The notes under the pieces: generated by a model
The model's input: the letters and a program-made list of their open reading frames with translations, nothing else
Told to the model about the DNA's origin: nothing
Databases searched by the model: none
In this document: piece after piece, positions 43,699 through 52,645 of the stretch
Layout: every line of letters starts with the position of its first letter
Numbering within the stretch: the first letter of the stretch is position 1
Translations under genes and position numbers: made by a program
Assembly (NCBI RefSeq): GCF_018101125.2
Contig: NZ_JAELVF020000002.1
Span: forward strand, 6,576 to 70,575
Direction of reading: 5' to 3'
Origin: Streptomyces tardus
Lineage (GTDB): Bacteria; Actinomycetota; Actinomycetes; Streptomycetales; Streptomycetaceae
Length of the DNA: 64,000 nucleotides

Positions 43699-44460
43699 TC
43701 AGTCCAGTGGCCCGCCGGCCACGTACAGCACCTGACCCGAGACGAAGCCGGCACGCTCGTTGGTGAAGTAGGCGACGGCGTCCGCGATGTCCTCGGGCCG
43801 GCCCACGCGCTGGACCGGGATCTGGGTGGCGGCGGCGGCCTGGAAGTCCTCGAAACCCATGCCGACCCGGGCGGCCGTGGCCGCGGTCATGTCGGTGGCG
43901 ATGAAGCCGGGGGCGACCGCGTTGGCAGTGATGCCGAACTTGCCCAGTTCCTTGGCGAGCGTCTTGGTGAAGCCCTGGAGACCGGCCTTGGCGGCGGCGT
44001 AGTTGGCCTGGCCGCGGTTGCCCAGCGCCGAGCTGGAGGAGAGGTTGACGATACGGCCGAAGCCGGCGTCGACCATGTGCGCCTGGGTGGCCCTGGACAT
44101 CAGGAACGCGCCGCGCAGATGCACGTTCATGACGGTGTCCCAGTCGGACTCGCTCATCTTGAACAGCAGGTTGTCGCGCAGGACTCCGGCGTTGTTCACC
44201 AGTATCGAGGGGGCGCCGAGCTCCGCCGCGACCCTCGCGACACCCGCCTCCACCTGCTCGCCGTCCGAGACGTCGCAGCCGACGGCCAGCGCACGGCCGC
44301 CCGCCGCGATGATCTGCTCGACGGTCTCCGCGCAGGCGCCCTCGTCCAGGTCGAGGACGGCCACCGCACGTCCTTCCTCGGCCAGCCGTACGGCAGTGGC
44401 CGCACCGATTCCCCGCGCCGCACCCGTCACTATCGCGACGCGCTGCTCAGTGGTCGACAT
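43699..44460 (-). CDS. 3-oxoacyl-ACP reductase-like SDR
   Basis: A 253-residue FabG-type SDR. Seen: VTGAARGIGAATAVRLAEEG, ILVNNAGVLRDNLLFKMSESDWD, VNLSSSSALGNRGQANYAAAKAGLQGFTKTLAKELG with catalytic Ser-Tyr-Lys, VAPGFIATDMT and VSGQVLYVAGGPLD. The FRDNLLFKM type of segment is typical of FabG4-like acyl reductases. GAGGAG lies 7 bases before the ATG. An imperfect TetR-type palindrome lies 26-39 bases upstream (44486-44499). First gene of the SDR pair. Confidence 0.88.
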   Translation of the reverse strand: MSTTEQRVAIVTGAARGIGAATAVRLAEEGRAVAVLDLDEGACAETVEQIIAAGGRALAVGCDVSDGEQVEAGVARVAAELGAPSILVNNAGVLRDNLLFKMSESDWDTVMNVHLRGAFLMSRATQAHMVDAGFGRIVNLSSSSALGNRGQANYAAAKAGLQGFTKTLAKELGKFGITANAVAPGFIATDMTAATAARVGMGFEDFQAAAATQIPVQRVGRPEDIADAVAYFTNERAGFVSGQVLYVAGGPLD

Positions 44461-44485
44461 GCTGCTTCTCCTCGCCCTCGATTGA

Positions 44486-44499
44486 TGAGCAACCGCTTA
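44486..44499. promoter_or_regulatory. Imperfect palindrome upstream of the SDR pair
   Basis: TGAGC and GCTTA (one mismatch) flank four bases just upstream of the fabG-like gene. The half-site TGAGCA is the same as in the perfect palindrome at 19462-19476, so the same or a related TetR regulator may act here. The match is short and this is a suggestion only. Confidence 0.3.
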
Positions 44500-44562
44500 G
44501 TAGCTACCGGAACGTGACGCTAGAAGGCGGCCACCGTGCTGTCAACGCCCATCCGGGGCCAC

Positions 44563-44955
44563 TCAGCGGACCAGCGTCTTCAGCAGCCGCCGCACCTCGG
44601 CCGCGGGGTCGACCGTCAAGCCCAGATGCACCGGCCCGGCCCGCAGCACCGTGCTGCGCGGGGCGACCAGCCAGCGAAAGCGCCGGCCCGGCTCCTCACC
44701 AGAGGCCTGCCCCGCCGCCGCACCGCCCTCGGAGACGCAGACGAAGGCGCCGAGTGCGGCCCGGACACCGGCCACGTCCGCCGACGGGTCCAGCGCGCGC
44801 AGCCGTTCCTCGTCCAGATGCACCAGGGTCGCCAGGAACGAGCGGGGCCGGCAGTAGAGGACCACCCCCGCGTTCATCTGCTCGCCCCGCTCCGCCCGGG
44901 GGACGATTCGCAGCAGCGCGTACTCGAAGACCGCCCGCTCCGGCCGCCCACTCAT
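44563..44955 (-). CDS. DUF3037 family protein
   Basis: A 130-residue DUF3037 protein: FEYALLRIVPRAERGEQMNAGVVLYC at the N-terminus is the family signature, followed by a helical middle and the closing RFRWLVAPRSTVLRAGPVHLGLT. The function is unknown, but the gene regularly accompanies a HipA-like kinase, as here; the two overlap as ATGA, so they are co-translated. Confidence 0.88.
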   Translation of the reverse strand: MSGRPERAVFEYALLRIVPRAERGEQMNAGVVLYCRPRSFLATLVHLDEERLRALDPSADVAGVRAALGAFVCVSEGGAAAGQASGEEPGRRFRWLVAPRSTVLRAGPVHLGLTVDPAAEVRRLLKTLVR

Positions 44956-45824
44956 GCCCGGCCGCCCTTCGGGTCGCCGCTCGCGGACGCCCTTCCGTCA
45001 CCCGATCCGGGCGGATCCCCGGTACGGCCGGTCAGCCAGCCGGGCGCCCGGGAGGGTCCGTCACCGCTGCGCTCGCCGATGGTGATCCGCTCCCCCAGCC
45101 CCTCCAACCGGGCCGCCAGAGTGCGCACATGGGCAGCGCGCACCTCCTCCACCGAGTCGAAGCCCGGCTCCTCGCACAGCCACTCCCCCGGCACCTCGGC
45201 CACGCACTCGCGCAGCGCCTCCTCGGTGACACGCGGCCCCAACTCCTCCTGCGCCGCCCCGATGTCGGGGCCGAAGGAGGCCAGCACATGGTCGGAGGCG
45301 TCGTAGGGACGCAGCGCGGCCTTCGCCGCGGTCGGCCAGTTGTGCTGCCAGATCATGCTGGCGCCGTGGTCGATCAGCCACAGGTCGCCGTGCCAGACAA
45401 GCAGGTTGGGGTTGCGCCAGGAGCGGTCGACGTTGTTGATCAGCGCGTCGAACCAGACGATCCGCCCCGACTCCCGCGCCGAGACCGCGTACGCGAGCGG
45501 GTCGTAGCCGATCGAACCGGGCAGGAAGTCCATGCCGAAGTTGGCGCCGCCGCTCGCCTTCAGCAACTCCTGCACCTCCTGGTCCGGTTCACCGAGCCCG
45601 ATGACCGGATCCAGCTCCATCCGCACCACATCCGGCACCCGCAGGCCCAGCCGCCGGGCAATCCCGGCGCTGATCACCTCGGCGACGAGCGTCCTGCGCC
45701 CCTGCCCCGCCCCGGTGAACTTCATGACGTACGTGCCCAGATCGTCCGCCTCGACCAGACCGGGCAGCGATCCGCCCTCCCACAGAGGCGTCACATAGCG
45801 CGTTGCTGCGACCTCTTTCAACAC
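44952..45824 (-). CDS. HipA-like kinase family protein
   Basis: A 290-residue protein with the HipA/PI-kinase-like fold. Seen: GTYVMKFTGAGQGRRTLVAEVIS (nucleotide Lys), LLKASGGANFGMDFLPGSIG, WFDALINNVDRSWRNPNLLVWHGDLWLIDHGASMIW, whose NNVDRSWRNPN and IDHG correspond to catalytic-loop and metal residues. The GTG at 45824 (VLKEVAATRYVTPLWEGGSLPG) matches the usual start of this family. Paired with DUF3037 (ATGA overlap). Not a canonical HipAB toxin system, since no HipB-type antitoxin is seen. Role unknown. Confidence 0.83.
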   Translation of the reverse strand: MLKEVAATRYVTPLWEGGSLPGLVEADDLGTYVMKFTGAGQGRRTLVAEVISAGIARRLGLRVPDVVRMELDPVIGLGEPDQEVQELLKASGGANFGMDFLPGSIGYDPLAYAVSARESGRIVWFDALINNVDRSWRNPNLLVWHGDLWLIDHGASMIWQHNWPTAAKAALRPYDASDHVLASFGPDIGAAQEELGPRVTEEALRECVAEVPGEWLCEEPGFDSVEEVRAAHVRTLAARLEGLGERITIGERSGDGPSRAPGWLTGRTGDPPGSGDGRASASGDPKGGRA

Positions 45825-46554
45825 TTCCCAGGCCACCCATCTCTCTCGCCCCGCACTCCCCGCCCCCGGCGAGTGCCTGCTCAGCCGCTCCCCCAGCGGC
45901 AGCACGTCTGTCTGGTGGCAGCGCGCCACGAGGTGGGCATAGTAGCCGAGGGTGATCGGCGAGAGAGCTCGGGCCGACGTGCCGGAGCCGCCACGGGCCC
46001 CCGCCTCCGGCACCACCCAGGTGTGGTCGTACAGCATGAATCCGTCATCGCGGAAGCGACCGCTGGGGCGCTGCACGCTCTCGGGCGCGGCGAGCCGCAC
46101 CCGACGCGCCCCGGTTCAGCGCGCAGCCCTTCGACGTGAGGTTCTGCCGGCTCCTGAGCGGCAGGAGAGGTGGGAGAAGTGGGAGGCTCCTCGCGTTCCG
46201 CGGCGGCGCTCCAGTCCAGCCCTCCTCGGCCTGCGCGCTGTGCCGGGTGTGGTCGACACCGTCGAAAGTGTTCTCTTCCGTGAGATCCGCTCCCTCTGAC
46301 GTGACGCCTCCCCGGGGCGGTCGAATGCCCCGTGCCGCACTTCTTCCTGAACGCTGAGAGCGCCGAACCTGCGTGACGTGGTCGACCGTAGAAGTTGATG
46401 CAGAGAAAAGATCAGGCAGAACAGACAAGCGTGAGGGCGGGCGGCTCAGCGACGGCGCCCCGTCGGCAGTCGGCGGCCGGGAGGCCGGCGTCAGAGCCCC
46501 TTCGACGACCGCGATGGTGAACCTGACAGGGCATCAGGACGCGAAGGCCCTGAT
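45825..46554. other. Gene-poor stretch upstream of the HipA-like kinase
   Basis: These 730 bases hold no convincing gene. The kinase frame stays open to 46100 and would add about 90 residues (including FMLYDHTWVVPEAG), with good third-codon bias, so part of this could be an N-terminal extension or the relic of another gene. Bases 46340-46440 are less GC-rich, as in promoter regions. No hairpin stood out. Confidence 0.45.
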
Positions 46555-47601
46555 TCAGTCGGTGGGGCGGTGTTGGTCGGTGTCCGCGGGGGCGGATGTG
46601 CCGACGAGGCCGTTGAGGGCCGCGGTGACGCCGGCCTGGAAACGGCTGGTGGCGTTCAGCTCTTCCATGATCTCGGCGATGTGCCGTCGTACGGTGCGCA
46701 GCGACATGCCCAGGCGGCGGGCGACGGTCTCGTCCTTGAGGCCGGTGGCGAGCAGGCGGAGGATCGTCTCGTCCACCTGTGGGGAGACCTGTTCGAGGCC
46801 CTCGCTGGCGGCGTCCGCGAAGGGGGTGGCGGTGTCCCAGGTCTGCTCGAAGACGTCACAGAGGTAGCCGACGGTGTCGGGCTCCCGTATGACGACGGCG
46901 CCCCAGGATTCGTCCTGCAAGGGGATGAAGGCGCTCGTGCGGTCGAAGACGATGAGCCGGCCGAACAGCGCGTGGGCGGTGCGGTATTGACCGCCGAGGG
47001 CGGAGGCCGCGGCCACGTAGGCCTGGCTCGGAGCGTTGAAACGGGCCGTGTGGTGGTAGAGGGTGCGGATTTTGACGCCGCGTTCGAGGAGTCGGCGGTC
47101 GCGGGCGATCGCTTCCTCCATCGCCTCCGGAACGCGATAGCCGCCGCCGGGCTGGGAGCTGATCATCTCGGTCCGGCACTCGTCGGAGGCCCTGTTCAGG
47201 CTGGCGCGCACCTCCTCCAGGCTGTTGATCACCTCGAAGGCGCGGGCGTCCGGGGGGCGGTGCTCTTCGTAGGAGGGCCAGAAGCTGGCCATCTCCTCCT
47301 CGTAGAGGGCCAGTTGGTCCTGGTTCTGGCGGATGCGGACCTCGTGGGGAGCGGCCCGCCGGGCCAGAGCCGTCTCCGGCGCCCGGGCGAATCCGACCGC
47401 GGGATCGTCGGGTGAGCGGTAGACGAGGTGCGCATCGAGGAGGCGCTGGATGCTGTCGGTCACCTCTTCGCGGGAGACCCGTAACTCCGCCATCACGACA
47501 TCGGTGCGCAACGAGCGATTTCGCAGGATCCAGGTGTAGACCCTCACGTCGATCTCCTTCAACCGCGCCCCTCGGGAGGAGATCTGACCCTTATCCCACA
47601 T
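46555..47601 (-). CDS. LuxR-type regulator with TrmB-like N-terminal domain
   Basis: A transcription factor of about 348 residues. The N-terminal winged-helix, TrmB-like part (IDVRVYTWILRNRSLRTDVVMAELRVSREEVTDSIQRLLDAHLV) is followed by a helical linker with LEEVRASLNRASDECRTEM, a phospholipase-D-like fold segment (RRLLERGVKIRTLYHHTAR), and a C-terminal LuxR helix-turn-helix (ILRLLATGLKDETVARRLGMSLRTVRRHIAEIMEEL). ATG 47601 was chosen; GTG 47616 or TTG 47631 are possible. It is divergent from a small secreted-peptide gene, which it may control. Confidence 0.8.
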   Translation of the reverse strand: MWDKGQISSRGARLKEIDVRVYTWILRNRSLRTDVVMAELRVSREEVTDSIQRLLDAHLVYRSPDDPAVGFARAPETALARRAAPHEVRIRQNQDQLALYEEEMASFWPSYEEHRPPDARAFEVINSLEEVRASLNRASDECRTEMISSQPGGGYRVPEAMEEAIARDRRLLERGVKIRTLYHHTARFNAPSQAYVAAASALGGQYRTAHALFGRLIVFDRTSAFIPLQDESWGAVVIREPDTVGYLCDVFEQTWDTATPFADAASEGLEQVSPQVDETILRLLATGLKDETVARRLGMSLRTVRRHIAEIMEELNATSRFQAGVTAALNGLVGTSAPADTDQHRPTD

Positions 47602-47743
47602 TTGTTTCTCTGACACCTTACTGCCACGCAACTTGCTGAAGGGTCGGCGACCTGGAGCAGACGCAACTGGTGAACCACTCTAATCGGTGCGCCCACGCGA
47701 TCGATCACGGGCGTTTCCCCGCAGCCTCCGTAGGAAGCCATAC

Positions 47744-47950
47744 ATGACACGTTCGACGCTCCGCCGCTGGACCACGGTTGTCGCTCCCGCCGCCCTGGCG
47801 GTCGTCCTGGCCCTCTGCGCGCCGACCTCGTCCGTCGCCGCACCGCAGCCGAGCCCGAGCGCGGCCCAGCCGTCGCCGGAAACGCAGACGGCGACAGCGG
47901 TACGGGGTGACAACGGCTGCGACGACGACAGCTCGTGGGGCGGTCGCTGA
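47744..47950 (+). CDS. Small secreted peptide precursor
   Basis: A 68-residue protein with a clear signal peptide (basic MTRSTLRRW, hydrophobic VVAPAALAVVLALCA, cleavage near SSVAA). It leaves a mature peptide of about 35 residues: a Pro/Ser/Gln-rich start and the polar end GDNGCDDDSSWGGR with one Cys. AGGAAG precedes the ATG at 47744. The residue before the signal-region Cys is Leu, so it is not a lipoprotein. It is divergent from the LuxR-type regulator. It may be a signalling or antibacterial peptide, or a meaningless short secreted protein; I do not recognise a family. Confidence 0.6.
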   Translation: MTRSTLRRWTTVVAPAALAVVLALCAPTSSVAAPQPSPSAAQPSPETQTATAVRGDNGCDDDSSWGGR

Positions 47951-48680
47951 CCTTCCCGGGCGACGCTGGCCCACGTTCCCCCGGGGGCGGTGGATCTCCC
48001 GGGACCCGGCTCCCGCTCTCCGTCCCGGTTCGCGGCTGTCCCTCGAGTTCGGAATGGGTGGTGCGCCATGTCCTCGCAGGTCGGTCCCGTCAGATCCGGT
48101 ACGCCGTTCCCGCACCGGCTTCCGCGTCGGCGCACGGCCCGCCGTTCCGCCGACGATCGCCGCGCAGCCGTCCGGCACGTCGACGACGTATCTGCGCCGC
48201 TCGCCCACCGCGCCCGCCGGCTCCGCGACTTGGCTGCAGCTCCACCGAACTCCCCCGGCCCGTCCCGAGATGACGGGTGAACCCGCTCCGCGGTACGACC
48301 CTGCCCCGGCGCCCGCCCGGTTCGAGTGAACGCGGTGCCGGGCAGGTGACGAAGCACCCCGGAGCGACGCCGGGGAGTCCGGCCGCCCGCATGCTGGAGA
48401 CGTACGCCGCCCCAGCCCGGAGGCCGTTCCCACAGCGCGCCGGTCCCACCGGCGTCTGCGCACCGAAAGGCACGTCAGCGGACCGGAAGAGCTCCGCGGC
48501 CCAGCGCTCGGCGCCCCCGGTTCACACTCCCGGCGGGCCCTCTCGCGCGTACGGATCGCGGGCGTGCAGCGCTGCGTCGCCTCGTCGGACCGGAGCCCCC
48601 GGCGGCGCCGGCTCCCGCCGCACGGCAGTAACGGATCACCACCTTCGACGCCAACGCAGCTCTCTCCCCAGGAGGTTGGA
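47951..48680. other. Gene-free stretch upstream of the SARP gene
   Basis: These 730 bases carry only Arg/Pro-rich open frames without ribosome sites. It must hold the promoter and leader of the SARP gene, whose AGGAGG lies at the very end (48670-48675). No clear heptamer direct repeats of the SARP type were found. Confidence 0.5.
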
Positions 48681-50552
48681 TTGATCCCCGGGCTTGGATT
48701 CGACGTACTCGGCGAGGTGCGCGCCTATCGGGACGGGACGAAGCTGCCGCGGCTCGGGGCGCCGCAGCAGCAGAGCACCTTGCTGGTGCTGCTGCTGCTC
48801 GCGGGCCACGCCGTCTCGATGAGCCAACTCGTCAGGGCGCTGTGGGGCGAGGAGCCCCCCGCCGCTGCCGTGCGCAGCATCCGCACCCACATCTGGCGGC
48901 TGCGCGGGCTCCTGGGCAGCGACGGGGCGCCCGCACGCGAGCTGATCTCCGTCGGTGACGGCTACCGCCTGGACATCGACGCATCGGCCGTGGACGCCAA
49001 CCGCGCGGAGTCCGCGCTGAAGAAGGCGGCGCGGCTGCGGCTGGCCGGACAGCCGGACGCGGCGGGCGACACTCTCGACGAGGCGCTGCAACTGTGGCGG
49101 GGCGACCCGCTCGCCGGAGTGCCGGGCCCCTTCGTCGAACGCCAGCGCGACAGGCTTTCCGAACTGCGCCTGACGATGGTCGAAGAGCACCTGGAGCTCG
49201 ATCTCGCCCGTGGCCGCCACCAGATGACCATCCTGCGCCTGCGGGAGCTGGCCGACGCATACCCGCTGCGCGAACGGCTGCACGGCCTCCTGATGCGGGC
49301 GCTGTACGCGGCCGGACGCCAGGCCGACGCGCTGGCGGTCTTCAGCGCGGCCCGCACTCTGCTGGTGGAGGAGTACGGGCTCGAACCCGGACCGCAGCTG
49401 ACGGAGCTTCACCAGCGCATCCTCCAGGGCGATCTGCGCCTGGCGGCGGACACCGAGACGGTGCCACCGGCTCCTGCCGGCCCCGCCTGCCTCGTTCCGG
49501 CGCAGTTACCGCCCGATCTGCCCGACTTCACCGGCCGAGAGGCCGAAGTCGACGAGTTGTGCGAGCTGCTGACACGAAGCCCCGGCAGCGCGCCGCCCGT
49601 CGTCTCCCTCACCGGGATGAGCGGTATGGGAAAGAGCGCACTGGCGGTGCACGTGGCACACCGGGTCCGCGACGCCTACCCGGACGGGCAGCTCTTCTGC
49701 GGCCTGCGCGGCACCGGCGACCGCCCCGCTCGCAGCGGTGAGGTGCTGGCGGGGTTCTTGTCCGCGCTGGGAGTGGATGCGGTACCCGCCGGAGCTGCCG
49801 CCCGCTGCCGGATGTTCCGCTCCCTGCTCGACGGCAGGAAGATGCTGCTGGTGCTGGACGACGCGCGCGACGCGGACCAGGTGCGGGACCTTCTGCCGGG
49901 GTCGCCGAGCTGCGCCGTGGTCGTCACCCACCGCGCACGACTGGCCGGGCTGCCGCTCAGCCGCCAGCTGGGACTTCGGTCCTTCACCCCGCACGAATCG
50001 CTGGAACTGCTCGGCCGCACCCTCGGACGGCAGCGGATCGACCGGGAGCCCGGCGAGGCGTCGCTCCTCGCAGGTGCCTGCGGGGGCCTGCCGCTGGCGG
50101 TCCGCATCCTGGGGAGCCGGCTGGCGGCCCGTCCGGACTGGCCGCTGGCCGCGATGGGCGAGCGCCTCGGCGACGAGCGGCGCACCGTCGCGGAGTTGCA
50201 GGTGGGCGGACTCGCGGTGGGCAGCGCGCTGGAGCCCGGCTACCGGCGGTTGCCTCCCGTACAGGCTCGTGCCCTGCGGCTGCTTGCGACGGGTACGGGC
50301 GAGCGGATCACGGTCTCCGCCGCCGCAGCGGTGCTCCACTCGGACCGGTTCGAGGCGGAGGCCGTGCTCGAAGCGCTCGTGGACGCGGCGCTGTTGGAAC
50401 CCTCGACGCCGGGCAGCTACACCATGCACCCCCTGGTGCGCTGTTTCGCCCGCCATCACGCCCGGGCGGAGGCGGCTGCGAAGCTCCGCACCGCGCCCGC
50501 CGTCTCCCCCGCCTCTCGGCGGGCCGGGTTCGTCGTGACCCGGCCCGAGTGA
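48681..50552 (+). CDS. AfsR/SARP family regulator with NB-ARC domain
   Basis: A 623-residue pathway-type activator. Winged-helix DNA-binding domain (FDVLGEVRAYRDG, then AVRSIRTHIWRLRGLLG) at about 5-95, bacterial transcriptional activation domain (LRELADAYPLRERLHGLLMRALYAAGRQADALAVF) at about 100-250, and an NB-ARC ATPase (FTGREAEVDEL, P-loop GMSGMGKSAL near 310-318, LLVLDDARDADQV, GGLPLAVRILG) to the end. The C-terminal TPR domain of AfsR is absent. TTG 48681 was chosen because AGGAGG lies 5 bases upstream. It probably activates the adjacent biosynthetic genes. Confidence 0.9.
   Translation: MIPGLGFDVLGEVRAYRDGTKLPRLGAPQQQSTLLVLLLLAGHAVSMSQLVRALWGEEPPAAAVRSIRTHIWRLRGLLGSDGAPARELISVGDGYRLDIDASAVDANRAESALKKAARLRLAGQPDAAGDTLDEALQLWRGDPLAGVPGPFVERQRDRLSELRLTMVEEHLELDLARGRHQMTILRLRELADAYPLRERLHGLLMRALYAAGRQADALAVFSAARTLLVEEYGLEPGPQLTELHQRILQGDLRLAADTETVPPAPAGPACLVPAQLPPDLPDFTGREAEVDELCELLTRSPGSAPPVVSLTGMSGMGKSALAVHVAHRVRDAYPDGQLFCGLRGTGDRPARSGEVLAGFLSALGVDAVPAGAAARCRMFRSLLDGRKMLLVLDDARDADQVRDLLPGSPSCAVVVTHRARLAGLPLSRQLGLRSFTPHESLELLGRTLGRQRIDREPGEASLLAGACGGLPLAVRILGSRLAARPDWPLAAMGERLGDERRTVAELQVGGLAVGSALEPGYRRLPPVQARALRLLATGTGERITVSAAAAVLHSDRFEAEAVLEALVDAALLEPSTPGSYTMHPLVRCFARHHARAEAAAKLRTAPAVSPASRRAGFVVTRPE
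50520..50547. terminator. Hairpin at the 3' end of the SARP gene
   Basis: 10-base perfect arms (50520-50529 and 50538-50547) with an 8-base loop overlap the last codons of the SARP gene, just before its stop. A terminator role is plausible for the gene pair converging here but not certain. Confidence 0.45.
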
Positions 50553-50706
50553 CGTCGGCCCGCGGTCCGTTGTTCGCCGGCCCCCGGCGCCGGCGGACAG
50601 CTGGCGGGCGCCGGGGCCGTCCCGCGCGCGAGCGCAACGTCGGCACCGGCGCGGCCGGCGGCAAGCCGTGCTGGACGTCCCGACCGGAGCCGCCGGGGCC
50701 GCCGGC

Positions 50707-50750
50707 CCGGTGACGGTACGTCGGTGACGCCGGGGCCGGTGACGGTACGT
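50707..50750. repeat. Short direct repeat
   Basis: Two identical 15-base copies of CCGGTGACGGTACGT (50707-50721 and 50736-50750), 29 bases start to start, lie between the converging SARP and ABC transporter genes. No function is apparent. Confidence 0.6.
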
Positions 50751-50815
50751 GGGCCCCGCAGACGTCGAATGGCCTCCGCCCGACGGCCGTTGGGCCCGTC
50801 GGCACCCCGGTCAGC

Positions 50816-52645
50816 TCATCGGATGTCCTTCTCCTGGTAGGCCGCGGCCTGGGTTCTGTAGGACTCCGCATAGCGTCCGTCTGCGGCCATCAGCTCCGTG
50901 TGGGTGCCCTGTTCGGTGACGCGTCCGCCGTCCAGGACCACGATGTGGTCGGCGCCCCGCACGGTCGAGAAGCGGTGGGAGACCAGGAGGGTGGTGCGGC
51001 CGGGATCCGCGCGCGCCTGCCGCATGAACACCTCGTACAGCTCGTGCTCGGCCAGCGGGTCGAGTGCGGCGGTCGGCTCGTCCAGGACGAGCAGCAGCGG
51101 GTGGCGGCGCATCAGGGCGCGGGCCAGCGCCAGACGTTGCCACTGCCCCTGGGAGAGCTCCACTCCCCCGTAGATCGTGCCCAGTTGGGTGTCGGGCCCG
51201 TCGGGCAGCCGGTCGACGATCGGGTCGGCTCCTGCTGCGTGGATCGCACGGGCGACCTCCTCCCGGTCGTCCATCGCGTCCGGATCGCCGATGCCCACGG
51301 CGTGCCGGATCGGCAGTTGGAAGCGGACGAAGTCCTGGAAGGCGCCGGTGAGGCGTCGGCGCCAGGCGGTGGTGTCCAGTTCGTCCAGTGGTACGCCGTC
51401 GACCGTGATGCTTCCGCCGGTGGGTGTGTACATCCCGCTCAGCAGCTTGACCAGGGTGGACTTGCCGGCGCCGTTCACTCCGACCACGGCGATCACCGAT
51501 CCGGGACGGAGCGTCAGGTCGACCCCGGTCAGGGCCGGTTCGTGTGCGCCGGGGTAGGTGAAGGCGAGGTCGTGCACCCGGATGCCGTGCTCCAGAGCGC
51601 AAGGTGCAGGGCGGGTGCCGGTGGGCTGCTGCCGGCGGGCGTGGGCCAGCAGCCACAGGTAGTGGTCGGTGGTGTGGCCTGCCTCGGCGACCCGGGAGAA
51701 GCCGTCGACGGTGCCGCGGATCTGGGAACGCAGCTGAGTGCCCAGCGTGATGACCAGCATCAGGTCGCCGAGGGAGGCCGCGTCCTCGGCGACCAGCCAG
51801 GCGGTCAGGACCAGGGCGGCGATGAAACCGGCCGCGTAACAGACCCAGCCGGTGAGCTGCCAGACGATCGCGCCGAGCCGGGCCCTGAGAACGGCGGTGG
51901 TCACGCGGGTGCGAGCCGAGTGGGCGGTCTCGTCCAGTACCGCCCCCGCCCCGGTCAGGTAGATCTCCTTGCCCGATTCGGGTGTCAGGAACATGCGGTG
52001 GACCCGGTCCTCCAGACGCTGGTCCTCAGCCGTGGCGGCCCGGGCTGCGGCGAGACTGTGCCGGGCCCGCTTGGCCGCCCACAGCGGCGGGAGCGCGAGC
52101 AGCGCCAGCACGGCGAGAGCCGGGTGGACACCTGCCAGGAGCCATACCGACAGCCCGGCGCTGATTACGCCGATACCGGTGTCGGACAGGGACCAGCAGG
52201 AGCCGGCCAGCGCGGCGGTGTGACGGCGCAGCAGTTCGAGACGGTTCAGGTAGTCGGGACGTTCGAGATGCTCGAGGGTGGGGATGGAGGCGGTGGCGGT
52301 GAGGATCTCCCGGTTCACCTCCAGGTCCACGCGGTCGGTGAGGTCGTGCTGGTAGTTGTACCGAACCCGATTGCCCGCCGCGGCGGTGACGTGGGCGACC
52401 ACTCCGATCAGTACGGCCGGGGCCAAGGCGCCGAGCAACTGCCCGCCGGAGCTCTGTGCCGAGTCGACAACCCAGCGCTGGCTCAGCCCCGTTGCCGCGA
52501 CCGCGCCCGTCTGGGCGAGGGCGAGGCCGACGACCACGCTCACCACGAGGGGGTCGATGCGCCAGGAGAGGGCGAAGGTGTGGCGTGCGGTGCGCAGGGT
52601 TCCGGACCCTGGAACCGCCGCGCCTCCTGAGCTCTTGGCGCTCAT
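50816..52645 (-). CDS. ABC exporter, fused permease-ATPase (1)
   Basis: A 609-residue ABC subfamily B half-transporter. The N-terminal membrane domain has about six helices (PLVVSVVVGLALAQTGAVAATG, LLGALAPAVLIGVVAHVTAAAG, VSAGLSVWLLAG type segments). The C-terminal ATPase has Walker A VVGVNGAGKSTLVKLL, Q-loop GAFQDFVRFQ, signature ELSQGQWQ (Gln in place of the second Gly of LSGGQ), Walker B LLLVLDEPTAALD and H-loop LVSHRFS. The ATG overlaps the upstream exporter's stop (ATGA). Last gene of the six-gene operon; probably a heterodimer with its neighbour. Confidence 0.9.
   Translation of the reverse strand: MSAKSSGGAAVPGSGTLRTARHTFALSWRIDPLVVSVVVGLALAQTGAVAATGLSQRWVVDSAQSSGGQLLGALAPAVLIGVVAHVTAAAGNRVRYNYQHDLTDRVDLEVNREILTATASIPTLEHLERPDYLNRLELLRRHTAALAGSCWSLSDTGIGVISAGLSVWLLAGVHPALAVLALLALPPLWAAKRARHSLAAARAATAEDQRLEDRVHRMFLTPESGKEIYLTGAGAVLDETAHSARTRVTTAVLRARLGAIVWQLTGWVCYAAGFIAALVLTAWLVAEDAASLGDLMLVITLGTQLRSQIRGTVDGFSRVAEAGHTTDHYLWLLAHARRQQPTGTRPAPCALEHGIRVHDLAFTYPGAHEPALTGVDLTLRPGSVIAVVGVNGAGKSTLVKLLSGMYTPTGGSITVDGVPLDELDTTAWRRRLTGAFQDFVRFQLPIRHAVGIGDPDAMDDREEVARAIHAAGADPIVDRLPDGPDTQLGTIYGGVELSQGQWQRLALARALMRRHPLLLVLDEPTAALDPLAEHELYEVFMRQARADPGRTTLLVSHRFSTVRGADHIVVLDGGRVTEQGTHTELMAADGRYAESYRTQAAAYQEKDIR

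Noticed and set aside
45825..46100. 90-residue N-terminal extension of the HipA-like kinase
   Set aside because: The family start matches the GTG at 45824; the extension has good codon bias but no recognisable domain. Noted in the gap entry.
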